A stretch of 40,139 bases of DNA from Acetobacteraceae bacterium (GCA_022842185.1 JALHQB010000027.1:19351-59489), one strand, 5' to 3'; shown: positions 21,510-30,794, counted from the stretch's first letter. Numbers and translations: made by a program. Notes: generated by a model from the letters alone, not told the origin.

Positions 21510-21567
21510 GACGGCATCCTCCGGCAAGGATCGCAGCGGCCATCAGGCGGTGCGCGACGGCGGGCTG

Positions 21568-23154
21568 TCAACCGGCGCGGTTTTCGACCAGGGCCATCAC
21601 GGTGGCGAGATCGTCCGCCTCCTCCGCCGGCTTGTCGCGGCGGATGCGGGCAATGCGCGGGAAGCGCAGCGCCACGCCGGATTTGTGGCGCGTCGAAAGT
21701 TGCGCGGCGTCGAAGGCGACTTCGAAGACGATGCCGCGCTCGACTTCCCGCACCGGGCCGAAGCGGTTGGTCGTGTTGTTGCGGATCCAGCGGTCCAGCC
21801 AGGTCAGTTCCTCATCGGTGTAGCCGGAATACGCCTTGCCGATCGGCACAAGTTCCCCGTCTTCCCGCCAGACGCCGAAGGTGTAGTCGGAATAGAAGCT
21901 GGATCGCTTGCCGTGGCCGCGCTGGGCGTACATCAGCACGGCATCGACGGTCAGTGGGTCGCGCTTCCATTTCCACCACAGCCCCTTCACGCGCCCGGCG
22001 AGATAGGCGCTGTCGGCGCGCTTGAGCATCAACCCTTCGATCGAGGCCGCGCGTGCGCCGTCGCGCAGGGTGGCGAGCGCGTCTATGGTGTCGAAGGGGA
22101 TCAGTGGCGAGACATCCATCCGCGGCGGCGCCACGCGCGCCAGCCAGGCTTCCAGCGCTGCACGACGGGCGTCGAAGGGCAGCGCACGCAGATCCTCATG
22201 GCCGTCGAACAGAAGGTCGTACAGGCGCACCACGATGTGGTAGTCGCGCTGCATCTTCGCCGTGACGGATTTGCGGTTCAGCCGTTGCTGGAGGTCGGCG
22301 AAGGGCGCGACTTCCCCATCGCGCAGCACCAGCAATTCGCCGTCGAGCACGGCGTGGAAATCCATCGCCTCGATGATCTCGGGGAAGGCGGCGGAGATGT
22401 CCTCCCCCCCGCGCGAGAACAGGCGTCGCCCGCCCGGCCCGGCCGTCGCCTGCACGCGGATGCCGTCCCATTTCCATTCGGCGCGCCAGTCCTGCGGACG
22501 CAGCGCGGCGAGATCGGCATCCTCCAGCGGATGGGCGAGCATCAGCGGGCGGAAGATCGGCGTATCGCGCGGGTCGGGGCGCGGGGCGCGGCCGTCCAGC
22601 CACTGGAACAGGGCGTCATAGGGCGGGGCGACGCCGTGCCAGACTTCCTCGATCTCCTCGACCGGCTGGCCCGACCATTCGGCCAGTGCGACGCGCGCCA
22701 GACGTGCCGAGACGCCCACGCGCAACCCGCCCGTCACCAGCTTGATCAGCGCAAGCCGCGCCGAGGAATCGAGCGTGTCGAGCCACCCGCCGATCAGCGC
22801 CGGCAGCTCCGCCTTCGGCGTTGCAGCCAGCGCGGCAACGATCTCGGCCAGCGTCGGCGGCGGTGCGTTCACGCCCGCGCGGGGCTGCCAGATCAGCGCG
22901 ACCGTCTCGGCCAAATCCCCCACGTAGTCGTAGGACAGCCGCCACAGTTCCGGGTCGGTGCGCGTCATCACCAAATCCCGGATCATCGCCGGCTTGGCGG
23001 TGAAACGCAGCGCCTCGGTGATGGCCGCCAGGCCGATGCCGCGGTCGGGGTCGGGCTGCGTCGCGAACCAGTGCTGCAGCAGGGCGAGTTTCGCGTTGCG
23101 CCCCGGCGTAAAGACCAGGCGTTCGAGCAATTCGGCGAAGGCGGGCAGGCTCAT
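21568..23154 (-). CDS. ATP-dependent DNA ligase of the Lhr-associated cassette
   Basis: 528 aa. N-terminal helical DNA-binding domain (about 1-190), then the adenylation domain with the nucleotidyl Lys at about 228 (EWKWDGIRVQA), LDGELLVLRDG, MLKRADSAYLAGRVKGLWWK, WKRDPLTVDAVLMYAQRGHG, and a C-terminal OB domain. This matches the bacterial ATP-dependent ligase (TIGR04120, 'cisplatin damage response' ligase) found with an exonuclease, a DEXH helicase and a phosphoesterase. All four occur together here. It joins DNA ends after damage processing. Its ATG overlaps the exonuclease stop by four bases (23151-23154), indicating coupled translation. It is not the NAD-dependent replicative ligase LigA. 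Confidence 0.93.
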   Translation of the reverse strand: MSLPAFAELLERLVFTPGRNAKLALLQHWFATQPDPDRGIGLAAITEALRFTAKPAMIRDLVMTRTDPELWRLSYDYVGDLAETVALIWQPRAGVNAPPPTLAEIVAALAATPKAELPALIGGWLDTLDSSARLALIKLVTGGLRVGVSARLARVALAEWSGQPVEEIEEVWHGVAPPYDALFQWLDGRAPRPDPRDTPIFRPLMLAHPLEDADLAALRPQDWRAEWKWDGIRVQATAGPGGRRLFSRGGEDISAAFPEIIEAMDFHAVLDGELLVLRDGEVAPFADLQQRLNRKSVTAKMQRDYHIVVRLYDLLFDGHEDLRALPFDARRAALEAWLARVAPPRMDVSPLIPFDTIDALATLRDGARAASIEGLMLKRADSAYLAGRVKGLWWKWKRDPLTVDAVLMYAQRGHGKRSSFYSDYTFGVWREDGELVPIGKAYSGYTDEELTWLDRWIRNNTTNRFGPVREVERGIVFEVAFDAAQLSTRHKSGVALRFPRIARIRRDKPAEEADDLATVMALVENRAG

Positions 23155-24191
23155 GCGGCTGCATCCTCGGCGGGCGGATCTTCCTCCTCCTCGCCCAGGC
23201 CGACCAGGTGCAGGGCGCGACCGGTGACGCCGCGCAGCGACAGGGCGTGGATCAGCGCGTCCTCGCGCCCATGCGTGACCCAGATCTCGGGCGCCTGCAC
23301 CTCGGCGCAGGTGGCCAGCAATTCATCCCAATCGGCGTGGTCGGAGATGACCAATGGCAATTCGACGCCGCCCTGCCGCGCGCGCTGGCGCACCCGCATC
23401 CAACCCGATGCGACGGCGGTGACCGGTTCGGCCAGCCGACGCGCCCAGCGATCCGCCACGGCGGAAGGTGGGGCAAGGACGATCGCGCCCTTCAAATCAT
23501 CCTTCTTCGCGACCGTGGCCGTGCGCAATTCGCCGAGCGGCACGCCAAGCGATTCATAGACCCGGCACAGCGCGACATGCGCGCCATGCAGATGGATCGG
23601 CCGGTCCCATCCCGACTGGCGCAGCATGGCGATCAGCCGCTGGCATTTGCCGAGCGAATAGCAACCGACGACATGGGTGCGTTCGGGGAACAGCGCCACG
23701 GATCGCAGCAGCTTCGCGATCTCCCCATCCGGCGACGGGTGGCGGAACACCGGCAGGGCGAAGGTCGCCTCCGTGACGAACACATCGCAGGCTTCGGCTT
23801 CGAAGGGTGCGGCGGTAGGGTCGGCCTGGCGCTTGTAGTCGCCGGAGACCACGGCGCGAGACCCCTGCCATTCCATGCAGACCTGGGCGGAGCCCAGCAC
23901 ATGCCCCGCCGGACGCAGCCAGACGCGGACGCCATTGATGGTGAGTGTTTCGCCGAAAGGCAGCGCCTGCTGGGTCTCGCCCGCCCGTCCCTCCCCCATG
24001 CGGGTGGTCATGATGGCCAACGTCTCGCGCGTTGCCAGCACATGGGCGTGGCCGGGGCGGGCGTGGTCGGAATGGCCATGGGTGATGATGGCGCGGTCCA
24101 CCGCGCGCGCTGGGTCGATGCAGAAGCCACCCGGTTCGCAGAACAGGCCGGCAGGCGTGACCTTCAGCCAGGTGCTGGGGTGGGGGGGCAT
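23151..24191 (-). CDS. Ligase-associated DNA exonuclease (MBL fold)
   Basis: 346 aa from ATG 24191, where the protein begins MPPHPSTWLKVTPAGLFCEP; the upstream open frame runs into the divergent helicase gene. It is a metallo-beta-lactamase/beta-CASP nuclease: the metal motif H38-G-H40-S-D42-H43 (ITHGHSDHARPG), RPAGHVLGSAQVCMEW, VVSGDYKRQADPTAAPFEA and VISDHADWDELL. This is TIGR04122, related to SNM1/Artemis and CPSF-73 proteins, which process DNA or RNA ends. It is translationally coupled to the ligase and divergent from the helicase across 143 bases, so one regulatory gap may drive the whole cassette. Confidence 0.92.
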   Translation of the reverse strand: MPPHPSTWLKVTPAGLFCEPGGFCIDPARAVDRAIITHGHSDHARPGHAHVLATRETLAIMTTRMGEGRAGETQQALPFGETLTINGVRVWLRPAGHVLGSAQVCMEWQGSRAVVSGDYKRQADPTAAPFEAEACDVFVTEATFALPVFRHPSPDGEIAKLLRSVALFPERTHVVGCYSLGKCQRLIAMLRQSGWDRPIHLHGAHVALCRVYESLGVPLGELRTATVAKKDDLKGAIVLAPPSAVADRWARRLAEPVTAVASGWMRVRQRARQGGVELPLVISDHADWDELLATCAEVQAPEIWVTHGREDALIHALSLRGVTGRALHLVGLGEEEEDPPAEDAAA

Positions 24192-24334
24192 TCCCACAAT
24201 GTGTGGCTCCTTGATCGCGTTTCCATACGGGCAGGGTCGCAGGGTCGGACGTTGCAACGGCGCACCATTGCGCAGCCATATCGGCGACATGATTGCCTTC
24301 CCCGGCCGGCCAAGCCCCGCCATAGTGCCTGCGA

Positions 24335-26866
24335 ATGAGAACATTGCCAGAACCCTTTGCCGGCTGGTTCGCCGCGCGCGGCTGGACGCCGCGTCCGCAC
24401 CAGTTGGCGCTTCTCGATGCCGCGAAGGCCGGCGAACACGTCCTGCTGCTGGCGCCGACCGGCGGCGGCAAGACACTGGCAGGGTTCCTGCCGTCGCTGG
24501 TCGACCTCGCGGCACGGCCTCATGACGGGCTGCACACGATCTACATCTCCCCGCTCAAGGCCCTGGCGGTCGATATCGCGCGCAACCTGACCGCGCCGGT
24601 CAGCGACATGGCGCTGGACATCAGCATCGAGACCCGCACCGGCGACACGCCCGTGAACCGGCGCGCAAGGCAGCGTGAGAACCCGCCCAACATCCTGCTG
24701 ACCACGCCCGAAAGCCTGACACTGCTGCTGTCCCTGCCCGGCGCGCCGGCAATGTTCGCCGGGCTGGCGGCGATCGTGGTGGATGAGGCGCATGCGCTGG
24801 CCGGAACCAAGCGCGGCGACCAACTGGCATTATGCATGTCGCGGCTCGCGGCGCTGGCACCCGGCGCGCGCCGCATCGGATTGTCGGCCACCGTCGCGCA
24901 TCCCGAAGCCCTGCGCACCTGGCTGTCGCCCAGCGCGCGGGCCGGGGATGTGCGCCTGGTCGAGACCCGCGGCGGCGCCATGCCGGTCTTCGACCTGCAA
25001 CTGCCCGAAGGCCGGCTGCCCTGGGGCGGGCATATGGGCCTCGCCTCGGCGCCGGAGATCTATCGCCGGATCGAGGCCGCGCGCGTCACCATCGTCTTCG
25101 TCAACACCCGTGCCCAGGCGGAGCTGATCTTCGCCGCGCTGTGGCGGTTGAACGAGGCCGCGCTGCCCATCGCCATGCATCATGGCAGCCTGGAGATCGG
25201 CCTTCGCCGCAAGGTGGAGGCCGCGATGGCCGAAGGCCGGCTGCGTGGCGTGGTGGCTACCGCCTCGCTCGACCTCGGCATCGACTGGGGCGATGTGGAC
25301 CAGGTGATCCAGGTGGGTGCGCCGAAGGGCGTGTCGCGCCTTCTGCAGCGCGTGGGCCGCGCCAATCACCGCATGGACGAACCCTCCCGCGCCGTGCTCG
25401 TTCCGGCCAATCGCTTCGAGGTCGTGGAATGTGTCGCCGCGACCGAGGCTGTGCAGGCCGGCGACCTGGATGGCGAGCCGCCACGCCCCGGCGGCCTCGA
25501 CGTGCTGGCGCAGCATGTCCTGGCGATGGCCTGCTCCGCGCCCTTCGATGAGGACGCGCTGTATGCCGAGGTGACGCGCGCCGGCCCCTATGCCGCGCTG
25601 GCCCGCCACGACTTCGCCGATGTGGTGCGCTTCGTCGAGGATGGCGGCTATGCGCTGCAGGCCTATGACCGCTTCCGCAAGCTGTTCCGCGATTCCGAGG
25701 GGCGCATGCATGTCCGTGGGCCGCAGGTGGTGCGGCAGTTCCGCATGAACCTCGGCACCATCGTAGAGACGCCGCTGCTGAAGGTGCGTGTCCGCGGCGG
25801 CGGCGTGGTCGGGGAGGTCGAGGAGTATTTCGTCTCGACCCTGGAACCCGGCGATTGCTTCCTGTTCGGCGGCCAGGTGCTGCGATACGAACGGCTCGAC
25901 CCCGGCGCGGTCATCGTCTCCCGCGGCGGGGATGGCGAACCGCGCGTGCCGGTCTATGCCGGCAGCCGGATGCCGCTGACGACCTATCTCGCCGCGCGGG
26001 TGCGCGCCATCCTGTCCGACCCGCGGCGCTGGCGGCACCTGCCGGACCCGGTGAAGGAATGGCTGCGCCTGCAACGGCTGAAATCCGAATTGCCGCCCAA
26101 GGATGGGCTTCTGGTCGAAACCTTCCCGCGCGGCGGGAAGTGGTTCCTGATGGCCTATACCTTCGAGGGGCGGCTGGCGCATCAGACGCTGGGGATGTTG
26201 CTGACCAAGCGGATGGAACGGCTCGGCATGGCGCCGCTGGGCTATGTGGGCACGGACTACGTGCTCGCCATCTGGTCCGCCTTCGAACCGCATGACATCG
26301 CCGCCCTGTTCACCGAGGACATTCTGGGCGACGAGATGGAGGAATGGCTGGCCGAGTCCTCCATGCTGCGCCGGACCTTCCGCAACATCGCGACCATTGC
26401 CGGGCTGCTCGAGAAGAACCACCCGGGCCAGGAGAAATCGGGCCGCCAGATGACGATGAATTCAGACCTGATCTACGACGTGCTGCGCCGCCATCAGCCC
26501 GACCACATCCTGTTGCGCGCGACGCGCGCGGAAGCCGCGCAGGGGCTGACCGACGTGGCGCGCATCGCGTCCCTGCTGGCCCGCGTGAAGGGCCGCATCC
26601 GCCATCGCGTGCTCAAGCAGGTCTCGCCGCTGGCGGTCCCCGCGCTGATCGAGGAAGGCCGCGAATGGGTGGCCGGTGGCGCGGAGGATGCGCTGCTGGC
26701 GGAAGCCGCCGCCCTGGTGGAGGACGCGACGGATGGCGCCGAGCATTTCAGCGAGACGCTGGCGGAGATCACCGACAGCCTGCCCGTGCGCGGTACATCG
26801 GTGCCCCGTGAACGTCGCCGGTCGCGCCATGTCCGCGGCGTGCCGAAGATGGTAACCGGCCGATGA
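24335..26866 (+). CDS. Ligase-associated Lhr-like DEXH helicase
   Basis: 843 aa. Walker A is at about 41-47 (LLLAPTGGGKTLAG), motif II is AAIVVDEAHALAG, motif III is IGLSATVAHPEALR and motif VI is LLQRVGRANHRMDEPSRAVL. Later come the winged-helix part and a C-terminal Lhr core domain (YEVTRAGPYAALARHDFADV region; GLLEKNHPGQEKSGRQM). This matches TIGR04121, the Lhr-C type helicase core that translocates 3' to 5' on single-stranded DNA. No ribosome binding site precedes the ATG; CATAGT eight bases before it would fit a leaderless transcript. Its stop overlaps the next start (ATGA, 26863-26866). Confidence 0.93.
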   Translation: MRTLPEPFAGWFAARGWTPRPHQLALLDAAKAGEHVLLLAPTGGGKTLAGFLPSLVDLAARPHDGLHTIYISPLKALAVDIARNLTAPVSDMALDISIETRTGDTPVNRRARQRENPPNILLTTPESLTLLLSLPGAPAMFAGLAAIVVDEAHALAGTKRGDQLALCMSRLAALAPGARRIGLSATVAHPEALRTWLSPSARAGDVRLVETRGGAMPVFDLQLPEGRLPWGGHMGLASAPEIYRRIEAARVTIVFVNTRAQAELIFAALWRLNEAALPIAMHHGSLEIGLRRKVEAAMAEGRLRGVVATASLDLGIDWGDVDQVIQVGAPKGVSRLLQRVGRANHRMDEPSRAVLVPANRFEVVECVAATEAVQAGDLDGEPPRPGGLDVLAQHVLAMACSAPFDEDALYAEVTRAGPYAALARHDFADVVRFVEDGGYALQAYDRFRKLFRDSEGRMHVRGPQVVRQFRMNLGTIVETPLLKVRVRGGGVVGEVEEYFVSTLEPGDCFLFGGQVLRYERLDPGAVIVSRGGDGEPRVPVYAGSRMPLTTYLAARVRAILSDPRRWRHLPDPVKEWLRLQRLKSELPPKDGLLVETFPRGGKWFLMAYTFEGRLAHQTLGMLLTKRMERLGMAPLGYVGTDYVLAIWSAFEPHDIAALFTEDILGDEMEEWLAESSMLRRTFRNIATIAGLLEKNHPGQEKSGRQMTMNSDLIYDVLRRHQPDHILLRATRAEAAQGLTDVARIASLLARVKGRIRHRVLKQVSPLAVPALIEEGREWVAGGAEDALLAEAAALVEDATDGAEHFSETLAEITDSLPVRGTSVPRERRRSRHVRGVPKMVTGR

Positions 26867-27615
26867 CCGCCGCACCGGTCCATATCGCAGGCGAACGGCT
26901 GATGCTCGACCCCGGCGGCGTGCTGCACTGGCCGGCGCGGCGGACACTCGTCGTCGCCGACCTGCATTTCGAAAAGGGCAGCGCCTTCGCCGCGCGCGGC
27001 CGCCTGGTGCCGCCCTATGACACGCGGGAGACATTGTCCCGCCTGGCACCGCTGCTGCGGCTGTATGGCCCGCGGCGCATCGTGTTCCTGGGCGATTCCT
27101 TCCACGATGCCGAAGGCTGCACGCGGCTGATGGAGGCTGACCGGACCGCCCTGCTCCACGCGCTGGCGGGGATCGAGACGATCTGGGTTGCCGGCAATCA
27201 TGACCCGGCGCCGCCGGTCGGCCTGCCCGGCACGGCGGTGGAGGAACTGCGCGACGGTCCCCTCACCTTCCGCCACATTCCGACACCGCGCGCGGTGGCG
27301 GAGATCGCGGGGCACCTGCATCCGCGCGCCACGGCACCGACGCGCGCCGGCGGCGTCGCGCGCGCCTGCTTCATCAGTGACGGGCGACGAGTGCTGATGC
27401 CGGCCTTCGGCGCCTATACCGGCGGGCTCGACGCCGCGGACCCGGCGATCGCCGGGCTGTTCCCGCGTGGCGGGCGCGCCTTCCTGCTGGGCACGGAGCG
27501 CCTGTTTTCCTTCCCGCTGGCGCCAAAGCGCAGCACAGTGGCCGTGCCGGTCACCACCTTCGGCAGCGCGCAGGACCTGCCGCTGTTTGCCGGCATCAAG
27601 TTGCGGAACGGTTAG
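26863..27615 (+). CDS. pdeM: Ligase-associated phosphoesterase PdeM
   Basis: 250 aa, start overlapping the helicase stop by four bases. It is a calcineurin-like metallophosphoesterase: RTLVVADLHFEKGSAFA, RIVFLGDSFHDAEG, IWVAGNHDPAPP and EIAGHLHPRA provide the two-metal site Asp/His/Asn ligands. This matches TIGR04123 (PdeM/MPE), the nuclease-like partner of the Lhr helicase. With exonuclease and ligase it forms a four-protein set thought to repair crosslinks or breaks; its exact substrate is unsettled. GAYTGGLDAADPAI near the C-terminus is typical of the family. Confidence 0.92.
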   Translation: MTAAPVHIAGERLMLDPGGVLHWPARRTLVVADLHFEKGSAFAARGRLVPPYDTRETLSRLAPLLRLYGPRRIVFLGDSFHDAEGCTRLMEADRTALLHALAGIETIWVAGNHDPAPPVGLPGTAVEELRDGPLTFRHIPTPRAVAEIAGHLHPRATAPTRAGGVARACFISDGRRVLMPAFGAYTGGLDAADPAIAGLFPRGGRAFLLGTERLFSFPLAPKRSTVAVPVTTFGSAQDLPLFAGIKLRNG

Positions 27616-27644
27616 CCACCATCCAGCATAGTGAGGGACGCGAC

Positions 27645-27995
27645 ATGGCCTATGACGGAAGCTGCCATTGCGGGGCGGTCACCTTTTCGGTGGATGGCAA
27701 GGCGCCAGCACAGGCCATGGTCTGCAACTGTTCGATGTGCCGGCGAACCGGCGTGATGCTCACCTTCGCGCCGCGCAGCACGTTGACGCTGCACAGCGGG
27801 GAGAATGCGCTGCGCGGCTACACCTTCCACACCCGCAAGATCACGCACCAGTTCTGCGAGACCTGCGGCATCGAGCCGTTTGCCTATGCGACGGCCCCCG
27901 ACGGCACGCCGGCGGTGGCGATCAACCTGCGCTGCGTGCCCTCGATCGACCTGGATGCGCTGGAGATCCAGCGCTTCGACGGCGCCAGCCGGTAA
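27645..27995 (+). CDS. GFA family zinc-binding protein
   Basis: 116 aa. It has the zinc sites of the GFA (glutathione-dependent formaldehyde-activating) family PF04828: GSCHCGAVTF, VCNCSMCRRTG and FCETCGIEPFAYA. Members resemble the enzyme that binds S-hydroxymethylglutathione, but most bacterial copies are not shown to act on formaldehyde. It is 29 bases after pdeM, so transcription may continue through it although no repair role is known. It is convergent with the sulfotransferase across a strong hairpin. Confidence 0.9.
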   Translation: MAYDGSCHCGAVTFSVDGKAPAQAMVCNCSMCRRTGVMLTFAPRSTLTLHSGENALRGYTFHTRKITHQFCETCGIEPFAYATAPDGTPAVAINLRCVPSIDLDALEIQRFDGASR

Positions 27996-27996
27996 A

Positions 27997-28064
27997 GCCT
28001 GTGTTTGAGCGAGCATTTTCTCGCGCCTGACTGGGTCCAGTCAGGCGCGATCTTCTCCACAGGC
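27997..28064. repeat. Palindromic repeat, module-2 relative of copy A insert
   Basis: It begins 2 bases after the GFA stop and ends just before the stop of the convergent sulfotransferase. The outer arms are GCCTGTG (27997-28003) and CACAGGC (28058-28064). The inner stem is 13 bases (TCGCGCCTGACTG 28021-28033, loop GGTC, mirror 28038-28050). It matches the right half of the 102-bp insert at 1099-1200 over most of its length, including GAGCGAGCAT and GGCGCGATCT. It is likely a bidirectional terminator. Confidence 0.7.
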
Positions 28065-28068
28065 GCCT

Positions 28069-29010
28069 TCAGGCCGCGCGTCGCCCTGCCCCGCCCCTGC
28101 TGCCATGGGCGAGCCAAGCGGCGCATTCCGCGCCGAGTTCGCGTTCCGCCATCGCCTCATAGGCGGCGGCGTCCCCGGCGGTCAGCGTGTCGCGCCAACG
28201 GCCATTCGTGCCCTTGTTGATGAATACTTCCGGGCCGCCGTCCCAGAACACACCGCCCAATGGCGCCGCCTGGCCGGCATGGGCCTTCATCCAGTCGAAG
28301 CTGCTGTGCTCGATGATCGCCGGCCAGCGATCCGGCGGTACAGCGACGCCGAGGAAGTCGGCGATGCGGCGCGCCTCGCCAGGCAGGTCGGCCTTGAGAT
28401 CCTCGAAATGGACCAACAACAGGTTGGGCAGGTCGCGGATCGCCCACCAGCTGCGGATATTCTCCCAGAAGGGCCAGAACGGGTGCCCGTCACGCGCCAG
28501 CCAGTCGAGGAAATAGTCCCGCAGCGAACCCTGCGGCGGTTCGATCGGCGGACCCACGCGGCCCGGCGTGTCGTTCAGCGCGCCGTACCACATGGCATTC
28601 GCATTGGCGTGGTGGTTGTGCATGCTCCAGACCACGTCGCGCCCATCCCGGGCGGCATAGATGTATTTGGCGCGGGGCGAATAGACCAGCGCATCGACCG
28701 GCAGATGAGTCTTGAGGAAGCGGCGATGGGTCTGCGCCTCGATCGCGGCGAGCTTCTCGGCCTTAGGCGGCACACGCAGATCCACCCAGGGAGAGATCGA
28801 GGCCACATCCACATCCGGCGCGCCGCCCGTCAGGATCTGCCCGACGATCTGCTGCGTCCAGGTCGTGCCGGATTTGGCATAGGTGCCGACCACGATGTCG
28901 TCGTCGCGGAAGACGAAGTCATTCCACACTGTCGAATCGAAATGATGGTTGTGCAGTTCGCGTGTCTTGCGTGGAAAGGCGCCCTGTGGACGCTCATCGA
29001 GTGGATTCAT
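28069..29010 (-). CDS. Sulfotransferase
   Basis: 313 aa from ATG 29010 (MNPLDERPQGAFPRK); a longer frame begins at 29055. It is a PAPS-dependent sulfotransferase (PF00685): the 5'-phosphosulfate loop VGTYAKSGTTWTQQIVG near residue 45, the 3'-phosphate region AKYIYAARDGRDVVWSMHN and the C-terminal INKGTNGRWRDTLT corresponding to the R/KGxxGxW block. His in FLKTHLPVDALVY is the usual catalytic base position. It transfers sulfate to a small-molecule hydroxyl or amine; the acceptor is unknown. It sits alone between convergent and same-strand neighbours, 152 bases after the M20 amidohydrolase stop. Confidence 0.9.
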   Translation of the reverse strand: MNPLDERPQGAFPRKTRELHNHHFDSTVWNDFVFRDDDIVVGTYAKSGTTWTQQIVGQILTGGAPDVDVASISPWVDLRVPPKAEKLAAIEAQTHRRFLKTHLPVDALVYSPRAKYIYAARDGRDVVWSMHNHHANANAMWYGALNDTPGRVGPPIEPPQGSLRDYFLDWLARDGHPFWPFWENIRSWWAIRDLPNLLLVHFEDLKADLPGEARRIADFLGVAVPPDRWPAIIEHSSFDWMKAHAGQAAPLGGVFWDGGPEVFINKGTNGRWRDTLTAGDAAAYEAMAERELGAECAAWLAHGSRGGAGRRAA

Positions 29011-29162
29011 CTCGGCTGCTCCCGTTTCCCGACAGGGCCATGCCAGCGTCGCCACCGCCGGCCGGCCCCATCCGGCGGGCGGCGCTTTAGGTCCGGCTGA
29101 AGCAGTCGGCGGTGAGCGAGGTCACAACGCGCGCCGGCATCCCATCCTGCCAGCGGAACGTT

Positions 29163-30365
29163 TCAGGCGGCAAGGAACTTCGCCGCTGCGCTGGCGACCA
29201 CCTGGCAGCACAGCGCCAAGTCTTCCTCCTTGGTGTCCTCGGCCCAATGGTGGCTGATGCCGCCGATCGACGGGGTGAACAGCATCGCCACCGGCATGCG
29301 CTTGGCGATGTACTGGGCATCGTGGCCGGCGCCCGATGGCATGGTGGTCCAGGCCCCCGGCGCTTCCTCAGCGGCCGCGGCTTCCAGCGCGGCCATCATC
29401 GCCGGGTCGCAGATCGCCGGCGTGGCGCGGGATTTCTGAGTCAGGGACGCGACGCATTTCTCGCGCCGGTTGCTCTCCTGCAGCAGGGATCGCAGCGTCG
29501 CTTCCATCCGTTCGAGGACCGGGATGGACACGTCGCGGAACTGGAACAGCACCTCGGCCGATCCTGGGATGATCGACGGCGCGCCGGGTTCGAGGCTGAT
29601 GCGCCCCGTGGTCCAGGTGGAACGTTCCCCGCAGACGCGCGGAAATTCCGCATCGATCGCGGCCAGCAGCCGCACCGCGGATAGCCCCGCATCGCGCCGT
29701 TCGGCCATGGTGGTGCCGCCGGCATGGTCCTGCTGGCCTTCGAAGCGGAGCAGCCACTGCCAGATGGCGACGATGCCGGTCACTACGCCGACGCGCAGCC
29801 CCTTCGATTCCAGGTTCGTGCCCTGTTCGATGTGCATCTCGAAGAAGCCTTTGTGGCGGCCGGGTTCAAGCTGCATGCGCGGCTTGCCCGCCAACCCCGC
29901 GGCGGCAAGGGCCTCGCGCAAGGGCTGGCCGTCATTGCGGCTGCGGCTGGCGTCGATCTCATCTTCCGACAGCTCGCCGATGATCGACCGGGACCCGAGG
30001 AAGCCGCCCTCGAAATGCCCTTCCTCATCGGCGAAGGCGCAGACATCGACCGGCAGGCCCGCGCGCGCCAGGGCCACGCCGGTCATCACGCCCAGCGCGC
30101 CGTCCAGCCAGCCGGCCTGGTTCTGGCTTTCGATATGGCTGCCGACCAGCAGATGCGGACCGGGTCCCGGATGGCGGCCATAGACATTGCCGATGCCGTC
30201 GATGGTCGCTTCCAGCCCGCATTCGGTCAGGCGCTCCATCAGCCAGCGGCGGGATTCCATGTCCTGCGGGGAATAGGTCGGGCGATGGACGCCGGTCTTG
30301 AAGGCGCCGATCTTCCGCAATTCGTTGAGGTCGCGGAGGAAGCGTTCGGCATCGATCCTTGGCAT
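29163..30365 (-). CDS. M20 amidohydrolase (N-carbamoyl amino acid / allantoate type)
   Basis: 400 aa from ATG 30365 (AAGGA 8 bases upstream). It matches the HyuC/AmaB/AllC subfamily of M20 peptidases: VGSHIESQNQAGWLDGALGV (metal His and Asp), AFADEEGHFEGGFLGSRS (two Glu), FEMHIEQGTNLESKG (His) and PSGAGHDAQYIAKRMP (His). Such enzymes hydrolyse N-carbamoyl-L-amino acids, allantoate or ureidoglycine-type compounds. Given hyuA/hyuB genes 4 kb away, N-carbamoyl amino acids are plausible; allantoate cannot be excluded. It is divergent from the small gene at 30501 across 135 bases. Confidence 0.88.
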   Translation of the reverse strand: MPRIDAERFLRDLNELRKIGAFKTGVHRPTYSPQDMESRRWLMERLTECGLEATIDGIGNVYGRHPGPGPHLLVGSHIESQNQAGWLDGALGVMTGVALARAGLPVDVCAFADEEGHFEGGFLGSRSIIGELSEDEIDASRSRNDGQPLREALAAAGLAGKPRMQLEPGRHKGFFEMHIEQGTNLESKGLRVGVVTGIVAIWQWLLRFEGQQDHAGGTTMAERRDAGLSAVRLLAAIDAEFPRVCGERSTWTTGRISLEPGAPSIIPGSAEVLFQFRDVSIPVLERMEATLRSLLQESNRREKCVASLTQKSRATPAICDPAMMAALEAAAAEEAPGAWTTMPSGAGHDAQYIAKRMPVAMLFTPSIGGISHHWAEDTKEEDLALCCQVVASAAAKFLAA

Positions 30366-30500
30366 GGGCAGCATCCTTCTTTGCGCATCATGCTGCGGTG
30401 CAAAAACGCGCAGGGCAAGACTCCGCTTAACCCGCCAGCAAGGCCGATGGGCTTTTCGTCGTGGCACCGCAAACCGCGGCGACCCTGTCGGAGGCCGAAA

Positions 30501-30746
30501 ATGACCGCCCTGCCGCACCCCTTTCGCCATCCCGAGGACCTGTCCTCAGTTGCCTTGCTGGAATCGCCGAAGAGCGTGGAACTGCACCTGCGCAGCCAAT
30601 CGGGCACGCTGCTTCGCGTGACGCTCGGCGATGTGGACCATCTGCGGGGCCTCGCCGCCCTGGCGATGATGGCGGGCGCGCTGGGTGGCGCGACGGCCGG
30701 CCGCGCCAGCGGGATCATATCGGAGTATCCCGTCGCTTCCGCCTGA
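30501..30746 (+). CDS. Small hypothetical protein
   Basis: 81 aa from ATG 30501 with GGAGG 7 bases upstream. I do not recognise it. It begins MTALPHPFRHPEDLSSVALL, continues with a beta-like VELHLRSQSGTLLRVTLGDV and then a small-residue helix (LAALAMMAGALGGATAGRAS) that is barely long enough for a membrane segment. It precedes the Bug-type binding protein by 48 bases on the same strand, so it may share a promoter with that gene and the D-aminoacylase. Good start signals and coding-like third positions support it as real. Confidence 0.6.
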   Translation: MTALPHPFRHPEDLSSVALLESPKSVELHLRSQSGTLLRVTLGDVDHLRGLAALAMMAGALGGATAGRASGIISEYPVASA

Positions 30747-30794
30747 GGCTAGGCTGCCATCCAGCCTGCCGCATGAGCAGGCAGGAGGTTACGC

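Noticed and set aside
21568..23154. LigD-type non-homologous end-joining ligase
   Set aside because: There is no polymerase or phosphoesterase domain and no Ku gene; neighbours match the Lhr-helicase cassette.
19872..23559. Plus-strand open frames over 700 codons
   Set aside because: They are antisense to the binding-protein, ligase and exonuclease genes; composition is that of shadow frames and no motif is readable.
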